45,126 nucleotides of DNA from Bacillota bacterium (GCA_023445445.1 JAEXLD010000054.1:1-45126); one strand, 5' to 3'. Positions 1-8,103 are shown, numbered from the stretch's first letter. Made by a program: numbers and translations. Notes: generated by a model not told the origin, from the sequence alone.

Positions 1-68
1 CGGAATTATAAAAAAGTGTGTTTGTTAATTTTTTAGTTTTTAATTACTATAATTGAAAGGGTTTTATT

Positions 69-1154
69 ATGAACAAAATTTCTAGTAAACATTTTATATT
101 ATTTATCATTGGGGTATCTATAATTTCAATTAAGACTTATATGTCAATATTTATTGATATAGGGGGAAGAGATACTTGGCTAGCTTCCCTAATAGCAGGA
201 TTAATCTTTATTTTATTCTTACTTTTCATAACTAATATTTATAAAACTACCAATGCTTCTGATATAAATGATATTTTTCTTAAAGCAATGCCAAAACCTT
301 TAGGATTATTGCTTTTATTTATATTCCTATTAGCTTTGTTTATAAATGCTATTGAATCGGCAGCTGTTGAAGCTAATGTACTTCATACAACTTTATTTAT
401 TGATACTCCAGTTTGGTATGCATTAATATTTTTTATAGCACCCTCACTATTTATTTTCAACAAAAAAATTCGTACAATATTAATTTTTATATTGATAAAT
501 GTATTTATACTTATATTAAATGGAGTTGCATTTTTTATACTTTCGCAAATGTATAAGGATATAAACCACTTATTACCAGTACTTGGCACTGGATTATCTA
601 CTAAGTTTTTTACTACAATTTTATTAATTTTAGGAAGCTTATCATCCTTTATGATAGTAATTCCTTTTATAAAATTTATTGATAATGGTGAGCATATTGT
701 TAAACATAGCTTATATTCTGGACTAATTGTTATTGCCTTTGTAGTAATTTCTTTTGTAGGTGCAATAACTGCTTTTGGTCCTTATAGAGCTGCAAATATC
801 TTTTATCCTGAATTTGTATTAAGCCAAAGAATTGAAGTAGCTGGATTTTTAGAGTTTGGAGAATTATTTTTTATAGTTCAAACAGTTATTGGATTTTTTG
901 TAAAATATCTTTTGTCTAGTTATAGCATATTATTAATATTAGAAAGAGTATTTAAAAATAAACCTTTAATTATAGGAATATATACCTTTTTGATTTATGT
1001 TTTATCAAACTTCTTAGGTATGAATAATTTTTATATTTATAAAATATTAAAATACATACAAGGTCTAAATTTAATAGCCTTTGTTCTACTACCTTTAATA
1101 GTATTTACAGTATATTACTTAAGATTTAATAAGAAAAAACCTTCTAATACTTGA
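69..1154 (+). CDS. Spore germination permease, GerAB family
   Basis: A 361-residue, almost wholly hydrophobic protein with about ten predicted membrane helices. Its length and layout fit the GerAB/endospore germination permease branch of the APC superfamily, the membrane subunit that senses germinants within the spore inner membrane. The N-terminal region has the family-like stretch GGRDTWLASLIAG near residues 33-45. The ATG at 69 is preceded by GAAAGGG at a workable distance. No gerA or gerC partner follows; the next gene is an unrelated zinc-ribbon protein, so either the partners lie upstream of the window or this is an orphan B subunit. The family is clear from overall pattern; the germinant cannot be guessed. 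Confidence 0.85.
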   Translation: MNKISSKHFILFIIGVSIISIKTYMSIFIDIGGRDTWLASLIAGLIFILFLLFITNIYKTTNASDINDIFLKAMPKPLGLLLLFIFLLALFINAIESAAVEANVLHTTLFIDTPVWYALIFFIAPSLFIFNKKIRTILIFILINVFILILNGVAFFILSQMYKDINHLLPVLGTGLSTKFFTTILLILGSLSSFMIVIPFIKFIDNGEHIVKHSLYSGLIVIAFVVISFVGAITAFGPYRAANIFYPEFVLSQRIEVAGFLEFGELFFIVQTVIGFFVKYLLSSYSILLILERVFKNKPLIIGIYTFLIYVLSNFLGMNNFYIYKILKYIQGLNLIAFVLLPLIVFTVYYLRFNKKKPSNT

Positions 1155-1227
1155 TTAAAATAATATACTTAATTATTTTGAATATTTCGAATTTTAAAAA
1201 ATATTTTTATAATTTTTGAAATTTTCC

Positions 1228-1255
1228 TTGCATTTTTTTCCCATTATGCTATAAT
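1228..1255 (+). promoter_or_regulatory. Extended -10 promoter of the zinc-ribbon gene
   Basis: TTGCAT (1228-1233), a 16-bp spacer and TATAAT (1250-1255), with TG one base upstream of the -10 (extended -10). Start of transcription is expected near 1262, giving a leader of about 114 nt before the ATG at 1376. The elements are read directly; use in vivo is inferred. Confidence 0.65.
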
Positions 1256-1301
1256 ATAGTTGAATATTTAAATGATTAGGAAAAATTCGATACATCTGTC
1301 C

Positions 1302-1366
1302 CCTTAAAGTTCATATTGGTCCTTAAGGAAGATAATATCAATTTGTACCTATGAATTTTAAGGAGG
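1302..1366 (+). promoter_or_regulatory. Structured leader that can sequester the Shine-Dalgarno
   Basis: Segment A (1302-1315) pairs with segment C (1350-1363) over 14 consecutive pairs, one of which is a G-U wobble that only works in the sense RNA. Segment C includes the first part of the ribosome site AGGAGG (1361-1366). Between them, segment B (1320-1329, TCCTTAAGGA) is self-complementary. It can also pair with A (6 bp) or with the ribosome site in C (7 bp). The leader therefore has mutually exclusive folds with the ribosome site hidden or free. It resembles translational switches such as cold-shock leaders in design; no known riboswitch class was recognised. Confidence 0.55.
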
Positions 1367-1375
1367 AAATTATAA

Positions 1376-1531
1376 ATGGAAGACAAGAAAATAATTTGCA
1401 AAGATTGTGGAAAGGAATTCGTTTTCACAGTTGGAGAACAAGAATTCTACAAGGAAAAAGGATTCGATAACGAACCTGTAAGATGCCCAGATTGTAGAAG
1501 AGCTAGAAAACAACAAAACAACAGAAGATAG
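1376..1531 (+). CDS. Small zinc-ribbon protein (zf-trcl type)
   Basis: A 51-residue protein starting MEDKKIICKDCGKEF. It has two CxxC knuckles (C8/C11 and C37/C40), enough for one tetrahedral zinc site, and a very basic C-terminal tail (RRARKQQNNRR) that could bind nucleic acid. It matches the widespread small zinc-ribbon family sometimes mislabelled as cytochrome c551; there is no CxxCH haem motif. The ATG at 1376 follows AGGAGG with 9 nt spacing. It is monocistronic: it has its own promoter, a structured leader and a strong hairpin terminator directly after the stop. The molecular role is unknown; RNA or ribosome association is a guess from the basic tail. Confidence 0.8.
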   Translation: MEDKKIICKDCGKEFVFTVGEQEFYKEKGFDNEPVRCPDCRRARKQQNNRR

Positions 1532-1543
1532 TTTCTGTTTTAA

Positions 1544-1583
1544 AATAAAGGCTATATCAAGAAATCTTGATATAGCCTTTATT
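1544..1583 (+). terminator. Hairpin terminator after zinc-ribbon gene
   Basis: A perfect 18-bp inverted repeat (1544-1561 with 1566-1583) around a 4-nt loop, 12 bp after the stop codon. It is flanked by A-rich and T-rich tracts, so it could act in both directions, although the U-run on the + strand is short. Confidence 0.75.
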
Positions 1584-1656
1584 GCGCTTATATGTATTAT
1601 TATATAATTTTAGGACAAAATACTTTAAAGAAGAATTATACATAGGAGAAATTAGA

Positions 1657-1809
1657 ATGAAATTCACACAATTATTTTTTACATTAGTAGTTTTAATAGC
1701 AATAATTTTTTTAATATTTAAATTTTCATTTTGGGCAATAAGTCTAATAATACTATTATCAACTCTATTTCTATTAATAGACTTTTTAAACCTAAAACCA
1801 AAGGGTTAA
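1657..1809 (+). CDS. Small two-helix membrane protein, unknown function
   Basis: A 50-residue protein beginning MKFTQLFFTLVVLIAI, with two hydrophobic segments (about 6-22 and 26-43) and a short polar tail ending LKPKG. I chose the ATG at 1657 because AGGAG lies 8-12 nt upstream; an upstream TTG at 1582 in the same frame overlaps the terminator stem and is unlikely. It is not recognised as any named family. It is convergent with the leftward binding-protein-like gene ending at 1830. It may be a real small membrane protein, but low complexity means chance coding cannot be excluded. Confidence 0.45.
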   Translation: MKFTQLFFTLVVLIAIIFLIFKFSFWAISLIILLSTLFLLIDFLNLKPKG

Positions 1810-1829
1810 ATATAAAGGGATACTTTAAC

Positions 1830-2657
1830 TTATTTATTTTGTATTAATACTTCCCCATTATATAAATTCTTAATTTCTCCCTCTCTATACATCCACTCTT
1901 GGCATAAATCAAAATCTTCTTTTGCATATTCTCCATTAATTTCAAAAGTAAATTTTCTAAAACCTTCTGCTATTTCCTTAGGAAAATCACAGAAATTCAT
2001 AAAATAATTAACCTTTTCTTCATCAGAGGAATTATTAAAAATTTCTGCTGCTTCATTTAAGGCTTTATGAAAATTTCCAACTACCTCAGGATTCTTATTA
2101 TAAAAATCTTCATCAAAACACCACATAACCAGATTTTTATTGCTATTTCTTGAATTCCAAATTACTTTTCCACCATAATTAACTACTTTAGAAACAAAGG
2201 GTTCTATTGCAACTAAAGCATCAATTTCTCCATTGTTTAATGCTGCAATTCTATCATTTGTATTATTAATCCAAACTATCTTAGGATTTCTTATAATATC
2301 CTTTAAATCATTTTCTAAAAATAATCTAAAAAGTCCACTTCTATTAACTCCAACTCTTAATCCATCTAAGTTTTCAGGTAACTCCCTGCCACCAACTAAA
2401 TTTATAGTTCTTGTTAAGTTTGATGTAATAACAGCTCTTTTCCCCTTTTCAAGCATATAAAAGAAGAAGGTTGTATCTCCCATCATAGCATCTGATCTGC
2501 CTTCTAAAAATTCTATATTCCCATTAAATAAAAAATCTTCATCTAAATATAAATTCATATCTATATTATATTTTTTAAATATTCCTAGTTTATTAGCTAA
2601 AATTGAAGTTAAGCTTAGTGGATTCTTTTTTATTAAATTTAAATTTATTTTTACCAT
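1830..2657 (-). CDS. NMT1/SsuA-like binding protein without signal peptide
   Basis: A 275-residue protein with the type II periplasmic-binding fold signature of the NMT1/ThiY/SsuA group. It shows an N-terminal ligand-lobe pattern (NPLSLTSILANKLGIFKKYN), a central MMGDTTFFFYMLEKG region and the lobe-crossing segment DALVAIEPFVSKV. There is no signal peptide or lipobox: the N-terminus MVKINLNLIKK goes straight into the first strand. It is therefore probably cytoplasmic, or works as a soluble sensor or enzyme, as MqnA-like and Thi5-like relatives of this fold do. It is the last gene of the leftward operon, 67 bp after the UbiA-like gene. Substrate unknown. Confidence 0.65.
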   Translation of the reverse strand: MVKINLNLIKKNPLSLTSILANKLGIFKKYNIDMNLYLDEDFLFNGNIEFLEGRSDAMMGDTTFFFYMLEKGKRAVITSNLTRTINLVGGRELPENLDGLRVGVNRSGLFRLFLENDLKDIIRNPKIVWINNTNDRIAALNNGEIDALVAIEPFVSKVVNYGGKVIWNSRNSNKNLVMWCFDEDFYNKNPEVVGNFHKALNEAAEIFNNSSDEEKVNYFMNFCDFPKEIAEGFRKFTFEINGEYAKEDFDLCQEWMYREGEIKNLYNGEVLIQNK

Positions 2658-2724
2658 TCTTACCTAGCCCTTTCATTCTTTCATTGTTTTACTTATCATA
2701 ATATGTTACAGCCTCCTATAGAAT

Positions 2725-3651
2725 TTAAAACAACACTATATAAATTAAAAATTCTAATGCCATAATAAAATGAAAGCTATATATAAGAAGTAATGGTCTA
2801 GGTCCCCACTCTTTACCCATTTCCTTATATACTTCCTTTATCTTATAATAATCCTTATACCATTTAAGGTATCCATAATAATAAAATATAAGTAAACCTG
2901 AAATAAATATTATTAAGGTTATTTTTGAAGTTAAAAATAATATTATCCAAGCTACTATCATAATTATTCCTTCTGGTATTATTAGCTTTATGGAATTTCT
3001 AAAGCCTATAACATGTGGCAAGGTAACTCTTATGCCCTTATCTTTTTCATAGTCAGAAGTATTGTTTGTAGACATTAAAAACACTGTCATTATCATAGCT
3101 ATAAGCGAATATAAAAATATTTCAATGCTTACTTTACCTTGCTGTATATATGCTGATACAAAGGAGCTTATACCCCCTGCAAATATTCCAGATACTAATT
3201 CACCAACTGGATATATTATATAAGGTTTTGGTCCTAAAGAATAAGTTATTGCAGCTAAAGCACTTACTATTCCTATAATTAATATATTAATGTTTTTAGT
3301 TATTAATACTACTAGAAGACCAGAACCTCCACCTAAGGCTAACATAAATATTAAAGCTATTACTGCATCTAAAAACTTTGCATCTCCTCTAACTAAGCCT
3401 TCACTTCCTAAATGCCCTGTAAAGGTATCTTCATTTTCTTCATTTTTTAAAAATGCTCTTATTTCATTGGCTATATTAGCCACTATATTTAAACTGAATC
3501 CAGATATAAACATTAAAATTAAAGGCACTACCTTTATATCCTTTGCTAAATAAGCTCCAAACAATCCACCACTTAAAGCTGGAAGTCCTGTGGCAAAGCC
3601 AGTTCTTAGCTCCATAACCGTATAAATTCGTTTAAAAAAATTATTTTTCAT
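2725..3651 (-). CDS. UbiA/MenA-like membrane prenyltransferase homologue
   Basis: A 308-residue integral membrane protein with about eight or nine helices and the general layout of MenA-type UbiA prenyltransferases, which transfer an isoprenoid chain to an aromatic acceptor at the membrane. The second Asp motif, NNTSDYEKDKG (D200, D204), is intact. The first motif, normally ND..D, reads NEIRA at 62-66: the first Asp is Glu and the last is Ala. Its ATG at 3651 overlaps the stop of the upstream permease gene (TAATG), so the two are probably translationally coupled. No other menaquinone gene is in the window. It may be an active divergent enzyme or one with a changed role. Confidence 0.6.
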   Translation of the reverse strand: MKNNFFKRIYTVMELRTGFATGLPALSGGLFGAYLAKDIKVVPLILMFISGFSLNIVANIANEIRAFLKNEENEDTFTGHLGSEGLVRGDAKFLDAVIALIFMLALGGGSGLLVVLITKNINILIIGIVSALAAITYSLGPKPYIIYPVGELVSGIFAGGISSFVSAYIQQGKVSIEIFLYSLIAMIMTVFLMSTNNTSDYEKDKGIRVTLPHVIGFRNSIKLIIPEGIIMIVAWIILFLTSKITLIIFISGLLIFYYYGYLKWYKDYYKIKEVYKEMGKEWGPRPLLLIYSFHFIMALEFLIYIVLF

Positions 3652-4490
3652 TACCTAATGCTCCCTGATGTAATTCCTTGATAAATATGTTTTTGTAAAA
3701 ATATAAAAAATAATATCATTGGTATTATGCTTATTACAATTCCAGCACAAATTACCTGCCACTGTGTAGATGCTGGCCCTATGAAATTAAATAAACTAGT
3801 TGATATAGTATTTAATCCTTCACCTGGCATATATAAAAATGGCACATAAAAATCATTGTATATTGAAATTATTTTAAGCATTATAGCTGTTGCCGTTGCA
3901 GGCTTAAGTAAAGGAAATATAACCTTTCTATATATTTGAAAATATCCTGCTCCCTCTAGCATTGCTGCCTTATCTAAGTCTCTTGGAACCTTTTCTAAGG
4001 CTTGTATATAAATATAAACCATTAAAACATCTGCACCTAAATATATAATTATTGGAGCAAGCCTAGTATTATATATTCCTAAAGCATCTACTATTTTAAA
4101 GGTTGCAACTTGAGACATTTCCATAGGCACTATTGATACAAGCAAATACATAAATAAAATTAACTTTTTAAATTTAAAGTCAAATCTACTTATAACAAAG
4201 GCAACCATAGATCCCAAAATTACACTACCTATTGCTCCAAAGAATATTAATATAAATGTATTAATAAATCCTACAAGCATTTTCCCATTTACAAAGGCAT
4301 TTATATAATTTTCAAAATAAGTAAAGCTATTTGGAGGCGTAATTCCACTAGTCCTTGTAAATTCATCATAGGTTTTAAAGGAGCCAAAAATAACAGTTAT
4401 TAAAGGTAAAAATACTATTATACTCCAACCTATTAAAGCAGTATACTTTAATATTTTTGCTATTATAGACTTAATACTCATCTTCATCAT
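3651..4490 (-). CDS. Carbohydrate ABC transporter permease, MalG type
   Basis: A 279-residue inner-membrane permease with six hydrophobic helices and the cytoplasmic EAA loop (LDKAAMLEGAGYFQIYRK), which docks onto the ATPase. It belongs to the CUT1 group of sugar importers. It begins inside the end of the MalF-type gene (20-nt overlap) and ends overlapping the start of the UbiA-like gene, so all three are tightly coupled. With the MalF-type partner it forms the translocation channel. The sugar is not deducible from the permease sequence. Confidence 0.85.
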   Translation of the reverse strand: MMKMSIKSIIAKILKYTALIGWSIIVFLPLITVIFGSFKTYDEFTRTSGITPPNSFTYFENYINAFVNGKMLVGFINTFILIFFGAIGSVILGSMVAFVISRFDFKFKKLILFMYLLVSIVPMEMSQVATFKIVDALGIYNTRLAPIIIYLGADVLMVYIYIQALEKVPRDLDKAAMLEGAGYFQIYRKVIFPLLKPATATAIMLKIISIYNDFYVPFLYMPGEGLNTISTSLFNFIGPASTQWQVICAGIVISIIPMILFFIFLQKHIYQGITSGSIR

Positions 4491-5352
4491 TACTATATAC
4501 CTTCTTTTGAATAATTGTTGCTAATATAATCACTACTGAAATTATTACTGCCATAGCAGCTGCAAGTCCTATTTTCTTTTGCTCAAAGGCTGTTTTAAGA
4601 GTTTGCAATAAAAAGGTGCTAGTTCCATTTGAACCATTAGTCATTATCATTGGTATTTCAAAAACAGATATAGCTCCTATAATAAGCAAAAGGAAATTTA
4701 TTTTTATTATTGTGTGGATATTAGGCAATATTACATATCTAACTTTCTGTATAACAGAGGCTCCTTCTATTTCAGCAGCCTTTATATATTCCCTTGGTAT
4801 AGATTGAATTGCACCAAAATACATAATAAAGCTTCTACCTGTAAATCTCCAAAGAGATATACTTGCTAAGGTGTAATTAACAATTCTAGGATCTCCTAGC
4901 CAATAGTGGGCAAACTTTCCAAGACCTAAGACTCCAAGTGCAGCATCAAAGGTTCCACCTGGTTCAAAAAACACTCTAAACATCATTGATATAGCAACTC
5001 CACTTATAAGCGTTGGAAAAACAAAGCTTGCTTTAAAAAAGCCTTTAAATTTTACCTTTGATGATAGCATAATAGCAAAAATCATAGCTATTATTATTTG
5101 AAGTATTCCAGATAAAAAGTAATACAAGCTATTTTTAAACACCTGAAAATATGATGGATCTGTTAAAACCCTTATATAATTATCAAAGCCAATAAATTCT
5201 TTAGTACTTGATATTCCATTCCAAGATGTAAAACTATAAATAACTATTTCAATTATAGGTAAAAATCCAAATAAAAATAATAATAAAATAGGAAAAAAAA
5301 GAAAGAGAAAAATAATTTGTCTTTCTTTTTTTATTAAACTTACATTATTCAT
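4471..5352 (-). CDS. Carbohydrate ABC transporter permease, MalF type
   Basis: A 293-residue permease with about six membrane helices. It has the EAA loop YIKAAEIEGASVIQKVRYVI before the C-terminal helices, typical of CUT1 MalF/UgpA-like subunits. Its start overlaps the end of the solute-binding protein gene by 8 nt and its end overlaps the MalG-type gene by 20 nt. It pairs with that subunit to form the channel of the importer. Confidence 0.85.
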   Translation of the reverse strand: MNNVSLIKKERQIIFLFLFFPILLLFLFGFLPIIEIVIYSFTSWNGISSTKEFIGFDNYIRVLTDPSYFQVFKNSLYYFLSGILQIIIAMIFAIMLSSKVKFKGFFKASFVFPTLISGVAISMMFRVFFEPGGTFDAALGVLGLGKFAHYWLGDPRIVNYTLASISLWRFTGRSFIMYFGAIQSIPREYIKAAEIEGASVIQKVRYVILPNIHTIIKINFLLLIIGAISVFEIPMIMTNGSNGTSTFLLQTLKTAFEQKKIGLAAAMAVIISVVIILATIIQKKVYSNDEDEY

Positions 5353-6619
5353 TTGCCTTTACTGCTGCTTCCCACTTAGCTTCTAAGGAATTTACATAAT
5401 CAGTATAGCTTTCATTTTGATTTGGATATAAACCTATATTAATAACCTTTTGAAGTACATCTGTTAATCTTCCAACTCCTACTTCATTTGAAATTGCAGC
5501 ATATTTTGCATCTATTTCTGGAGTTTCAGTAGCTGATGTTAATACTATATTATTATTTTCAAAAATTTCTTTTTGTTCAGCACTTAAATCTTCTTTATTT
5601 GGTGAAATTCCACCTAAATCTTCTGCATATCCACTTTCAGCTGAAATAAAGAATTCTAAAAATGCCTTAGCTGTTGCTTTATTTTCACTATTCTTATTTA
5701 TTCCAATTACTGATGGTGCTCCAAAAGCAATACTTGTTTGGCCATTAAACTTAACAGGTAATGAAGCAATACTTATTTTGCTACCATTTGATGTAAGCCC
5801 TTGAATCATCTTTGCATCTTGAGAGCCCTTCATTATCATAGCTACTTCTCCATCTGCAAGCATTTGTAATGACTTATTAAAATCTCCTGTTATAGGATCT
5901 GGTTCTGTAAGTCCATTTGAAGCTAATCCATAAAATAAATCCATTATTTCACGAATTGGTTGACCTTCTTTAAATGCAGTTCCTGCCTTTAACATTTCTG
6001 ATCTATATTCTTCTCCACCATAAGAAGTTAATGTTCCTCCCCAAGTTCCTAAGGTCTTGTTATAATTAGTATAGAAAGGAATTGCATCAGTATTTTCTTT
6101 TATCTTCTTACATGCTTCTATAAATTCTTCAGTAGAAGTTGGTATTTCATCTACACCAGCCTTCTTTAATACCTCTTCATTATAAATAATTCCTAAGCTA
6201 TTTAAAGCAGCTGGTAATCCATATGCAATATCATTATAATCTGCTTCTGTAACATCAATATACTTTTCTTCTAGTTCAGAAACACTTCCTAAGGCTTCAA
6301 AATAATTTTCATATTCTTCAGGAGTTCCATTCATAGTAAATGGTATAAATAAAACATCACCATAATCCTTAGTATTCATTCTAGTCATTATGTACTTATC
6401 ATAATCTGCTGCTGATTCCCACACTATATCTTCTACATTTGGATATAGCTTTTTAAAGTCCTCTTCAATTTTTTCAAATAATTCATCAGCATCTGTTCTA
6501 GAGGTAACAACTTTAATAGTTCCTCCAATTTCATCAGTTTTCTTTTCTTCTTTGCTTTTACATCCAACCATAAGGATTGGTAACATTAGTAAGCTTGCTA
6601 TTATCTTCTTTGCCTTCAT
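5345..6619 (-). CDS. Sugar-type ABC transporter solute-binding lipoprotein
   Basis: A 424-residue family 1 extracellular solute-binding protein. The N-terminus is a lipoprotein signal peptide (MKAKKIIASLLMLPILMVGC) with Cys20 as the lipid-modified residue, so it is tethered to the outer face of the membrane. A short KSKEEKK linker precedes the two-lobed binding domain, which includes the family-typical DGEVAMIMKGSQD segment. Its ATG lies one base after the stop of the ATPase gene. It captures the sugar or oligosaccharide for the two permeases; ligand unknown. Confidence 0.85.
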   Translation of the reverse strand: MKAKKIIASLLMLPILMVGCKSKEEKKTDEIGGTIKVVTSRTDADELFEKIEEDFKKLYPNVEDIVWESAADYDKYIMTRMNTKDYGDVLFIPFTMNGTPEEYENYFEALGSVSELEEKYIDVTEADYNDIAYGLPAALNSLGIIYNEEVLKKAGVDEIPTSTEEFIEACKKIKENTDAIPFYTNYNKTLGTWGGTLTSYGGEEYRSEMLKAGTAFKEGQPIREIMDLFYGLASNGLTEPDPITGDFNKSLQMLADGEVAMIMKGSQDAKMIQGLTSNGSKISIASLPVKFNGQTSIAFGAPSVIGINKNSENKATAKAFLEFFISAESGYAEDLGGISPNKEDLSAEQKEIFENNNIVLTSATETPEIDAKYAAISNEVGVGRLTDVLQKVINIGLYPNQNESYTDYVNSLEAKWEAAVKANE

Positions 6620-6620
6620 C

Positions 6621-7715
6621 TTAATTGCTCCTTATATTTTGATTTGTTAATATATCAAAAATATTAGCTTTACTAAAATTAAAACCAATATTAATTTTAT
6701 CCCCTATTTTTATATCACTTACATTATAATCCTTCAAAGTAACCTTAATATCATTATATCTAAGATAATATATTGTTTCACTTCCAAGATACTCTATTTT
6801 CTCTAAAGTTCCTTGGAAATACTCTTCATTAGGATTATCTACCTTAATAGTATCTTCAGATCTTATACCAATTATATATTTTCCTTTATTTAAATCATTA
6901 AGCTCCTTAGGCTTAGTAAATTTAATTGAATCTCCTAAAAGAATATAATCTTCATCTATAACTACATCTAACAAATTTATTTGAGGTCTACCAATAAAAG
7001 TAGCTACAAATATATTACTAGGCTTATTATATATTTCAAAAGGGCTTCCAATTTGCTGAACTTCTCCATTATTCAATATAACTATCTTATCAGCCATAGA
7101 TAAGGCTTCCACTTGATCATGAGTAACATATATAGTTGTTGCATTTAATTCATTATGTAAACTGCTAATTTCATTTGAAGTAGAATTCCTAAGCTTGGCA
7201 TCTAAATTAGATAAAGGCTCATCCATTAAAAAGCACTTAGGATTCCTAACCATAGCCCTAGCTAAAGCTATTCTTTGTCTTTGTCCACCTGATAAATTCT
7301 TAGGTTTAGACCTTAAACAGTCCTGAATCTTTAATATTTTAGCTGCCCAGTTTACCTTTTCCTGAATATCCTTTTTACTTTCCTTCCTTATCTTCATTCC
7401 AAAAGCAATATTTTCATAAGCTGTTAAATGAGGATACAAAGCATAATTTTGAAAAACCATAGAAACATCCCTATTCTTAGGCTCTATATCATTAATTACC
7501 TTACCATCTATTATTATTTCACCTTCAGCTATTTCCTCAAAACCACAAATTAAATCCAAAAGTGTTGATTTACCACTTCCACTAGGTCCAAGTATTACTA
7601 CAAACTCACCCTTTTCAATTTTAAAATCTATATCCTTAAGGGCATACTTATCAGCATTCTTATACTTCTTAGATAAATTATGGAACTCTATATAACTAAT
7701 ATTAATCACCCCCAT
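6621..7715 (-). CDS. Sugar ABC transporter ATPase, MalK/UgpC/MsmK type
   Basis: An ATP-binding subunit of about 360 residues. It has Walker A GPSGSGKST (about 43-51), the signature LSGGQRQRIALARA, Walker B CFLMDEPLSNLD and the switch YVTHDQ. A C-terminal OB/TOBE regulatory domain (from about residue 235) is typical of MalK-like subunits, which sometimes serve several importers. It is the first gene of the operon. The coordinate given uses the ATG at 7715, but that codon has no ribosome site. A nearly full-length Shine-Dalgarno (GGGGGTGAT, 7713-7705) lies 8 nt before an in-frame ATT at 7700, directly before SYIEF, so the true start may be that ATT. Confidence 0.85.
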   Translation of the reverse strand: MGVINISYIEFHNLSKKYKNADKYALKDIDFKIEKGEFVVILGPSGSGKSTLLDLICGFEEIAEGEIIIDGKVINDIEPKNRDVSMVFQNYALYPHLTAYENIAFGMKIRKESKKDIQEKVNWAAKILKIQDCLRSKPKNLSGGQRQRIALARAMVRNPKCFLMDEPLSNLDAKLRNSTSNEISSLHNELNATTIYVTHDQVEALSMADKIVILNNGEVQQIGSPFEIYNKPSNIFVATFIGRPQINLLDVVIDEDYILLGDSIKFTKPKELNDLNKGKYIIGIRSEDTIKVDNPNEEYFQGTLEKIEYLGSETIYYLRYNDIKVTLKDYNVSDIKIGDKINIGFNFSKANIFDILTNQNIRSN

Positions 7716-7753
7716 ATAAGTCAATAACTCTAAAGTTTTATAATTGCTATACT

Positions 7754-7783
7754 AGTATATAACCATTTGGATTGATAAATCAA
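7754..7783 (-). promoter_or_regulatory. Promoter of the sugar ABC operon with palindromes
   Basis: On the minus strand TTGATT (7783-7778), an 18-bp spacer and TATACT (7759-7754). A 14-bp palindrome, ATTGATAAATCAAT (7771-7784), covers the -35 and a 12-bp one, TATACTAGTATA (7748-7759), covers the -10. Either could be a regulator site. The regulator is not in the window. Confidence 0.45.
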
Positions 7784-7795
7784 TAACAAAGTTTA

Positions 7796-8102
7796 ATTTT
7801 GCTATGCAAAATAATGAAAAATGTAGAATGAAGAATGTAAAATTTCTGAAATAACTCAGACAAGCTGAGTTATGAAAATTATAAATTCCCATGGAATTTA
7901 ATCCTTAATTATTTCATTCTTTCATGCTGATTTTGCTTCAGCAAAGAGGCTCTTACAAATCTAATTCTTTCATTTCGATTTTGCGGATGCAAAAGAGAAG
8001 ATTCATTCTTTCATTTTCCAAAACTCTGTAAGAGTTTTCACCTAAATTCTATATTTTACATTCTTCATTCTTCATTATATAAGATTGCTTTGCAATCTTA
8101 TA
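7796..8102. repeat. Hairpin-chain, MITE-like intergenic element
   Basis: About 307 bp lying between the ABC operon promoter and the trpS promoter. It contains a 19-bp inverted match between its two sides (within 7825-7843 and 8053-8071). It also holds seven small perfect hairpins: 7796-7812, 7851-7873, 7882-7900, 7925-7943, 7979-7994, 8020-8038 and 8078-8102. ATTCTTTCAT recurs three times (7916, 7964, 8005). The stem sequences differ from each other but each is perfectly self-complementary. No open frame is present. It resembles a non-autonomous dispersed element; copy number needs the genome. Confidence 0.55.
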
Positions 8103-8103
8103 A

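Noticed and set aside
48..53. TATAAT upstream of the germination permease
   Set aside because: It is only 15 bp from the ATG, so transcription would start within or after the ribosome site; the -35 match is also poor.
1376..1531. Cytochrome c551, as such small proteins are often labelled
   Set aside because: There is no CxxCH haem site and no signal peptide; the two CxxC pairs form a zinc ribbon.
2657..2725. Futalosine-type menaquinone pathway made by the UbiA-like and MqnA-like proteins
   Set aside because: The binding-fold protein looks more like NMT1/SsuA than MqnA, the UbiA motif is degenerate, and no other menaquinone gene is present.
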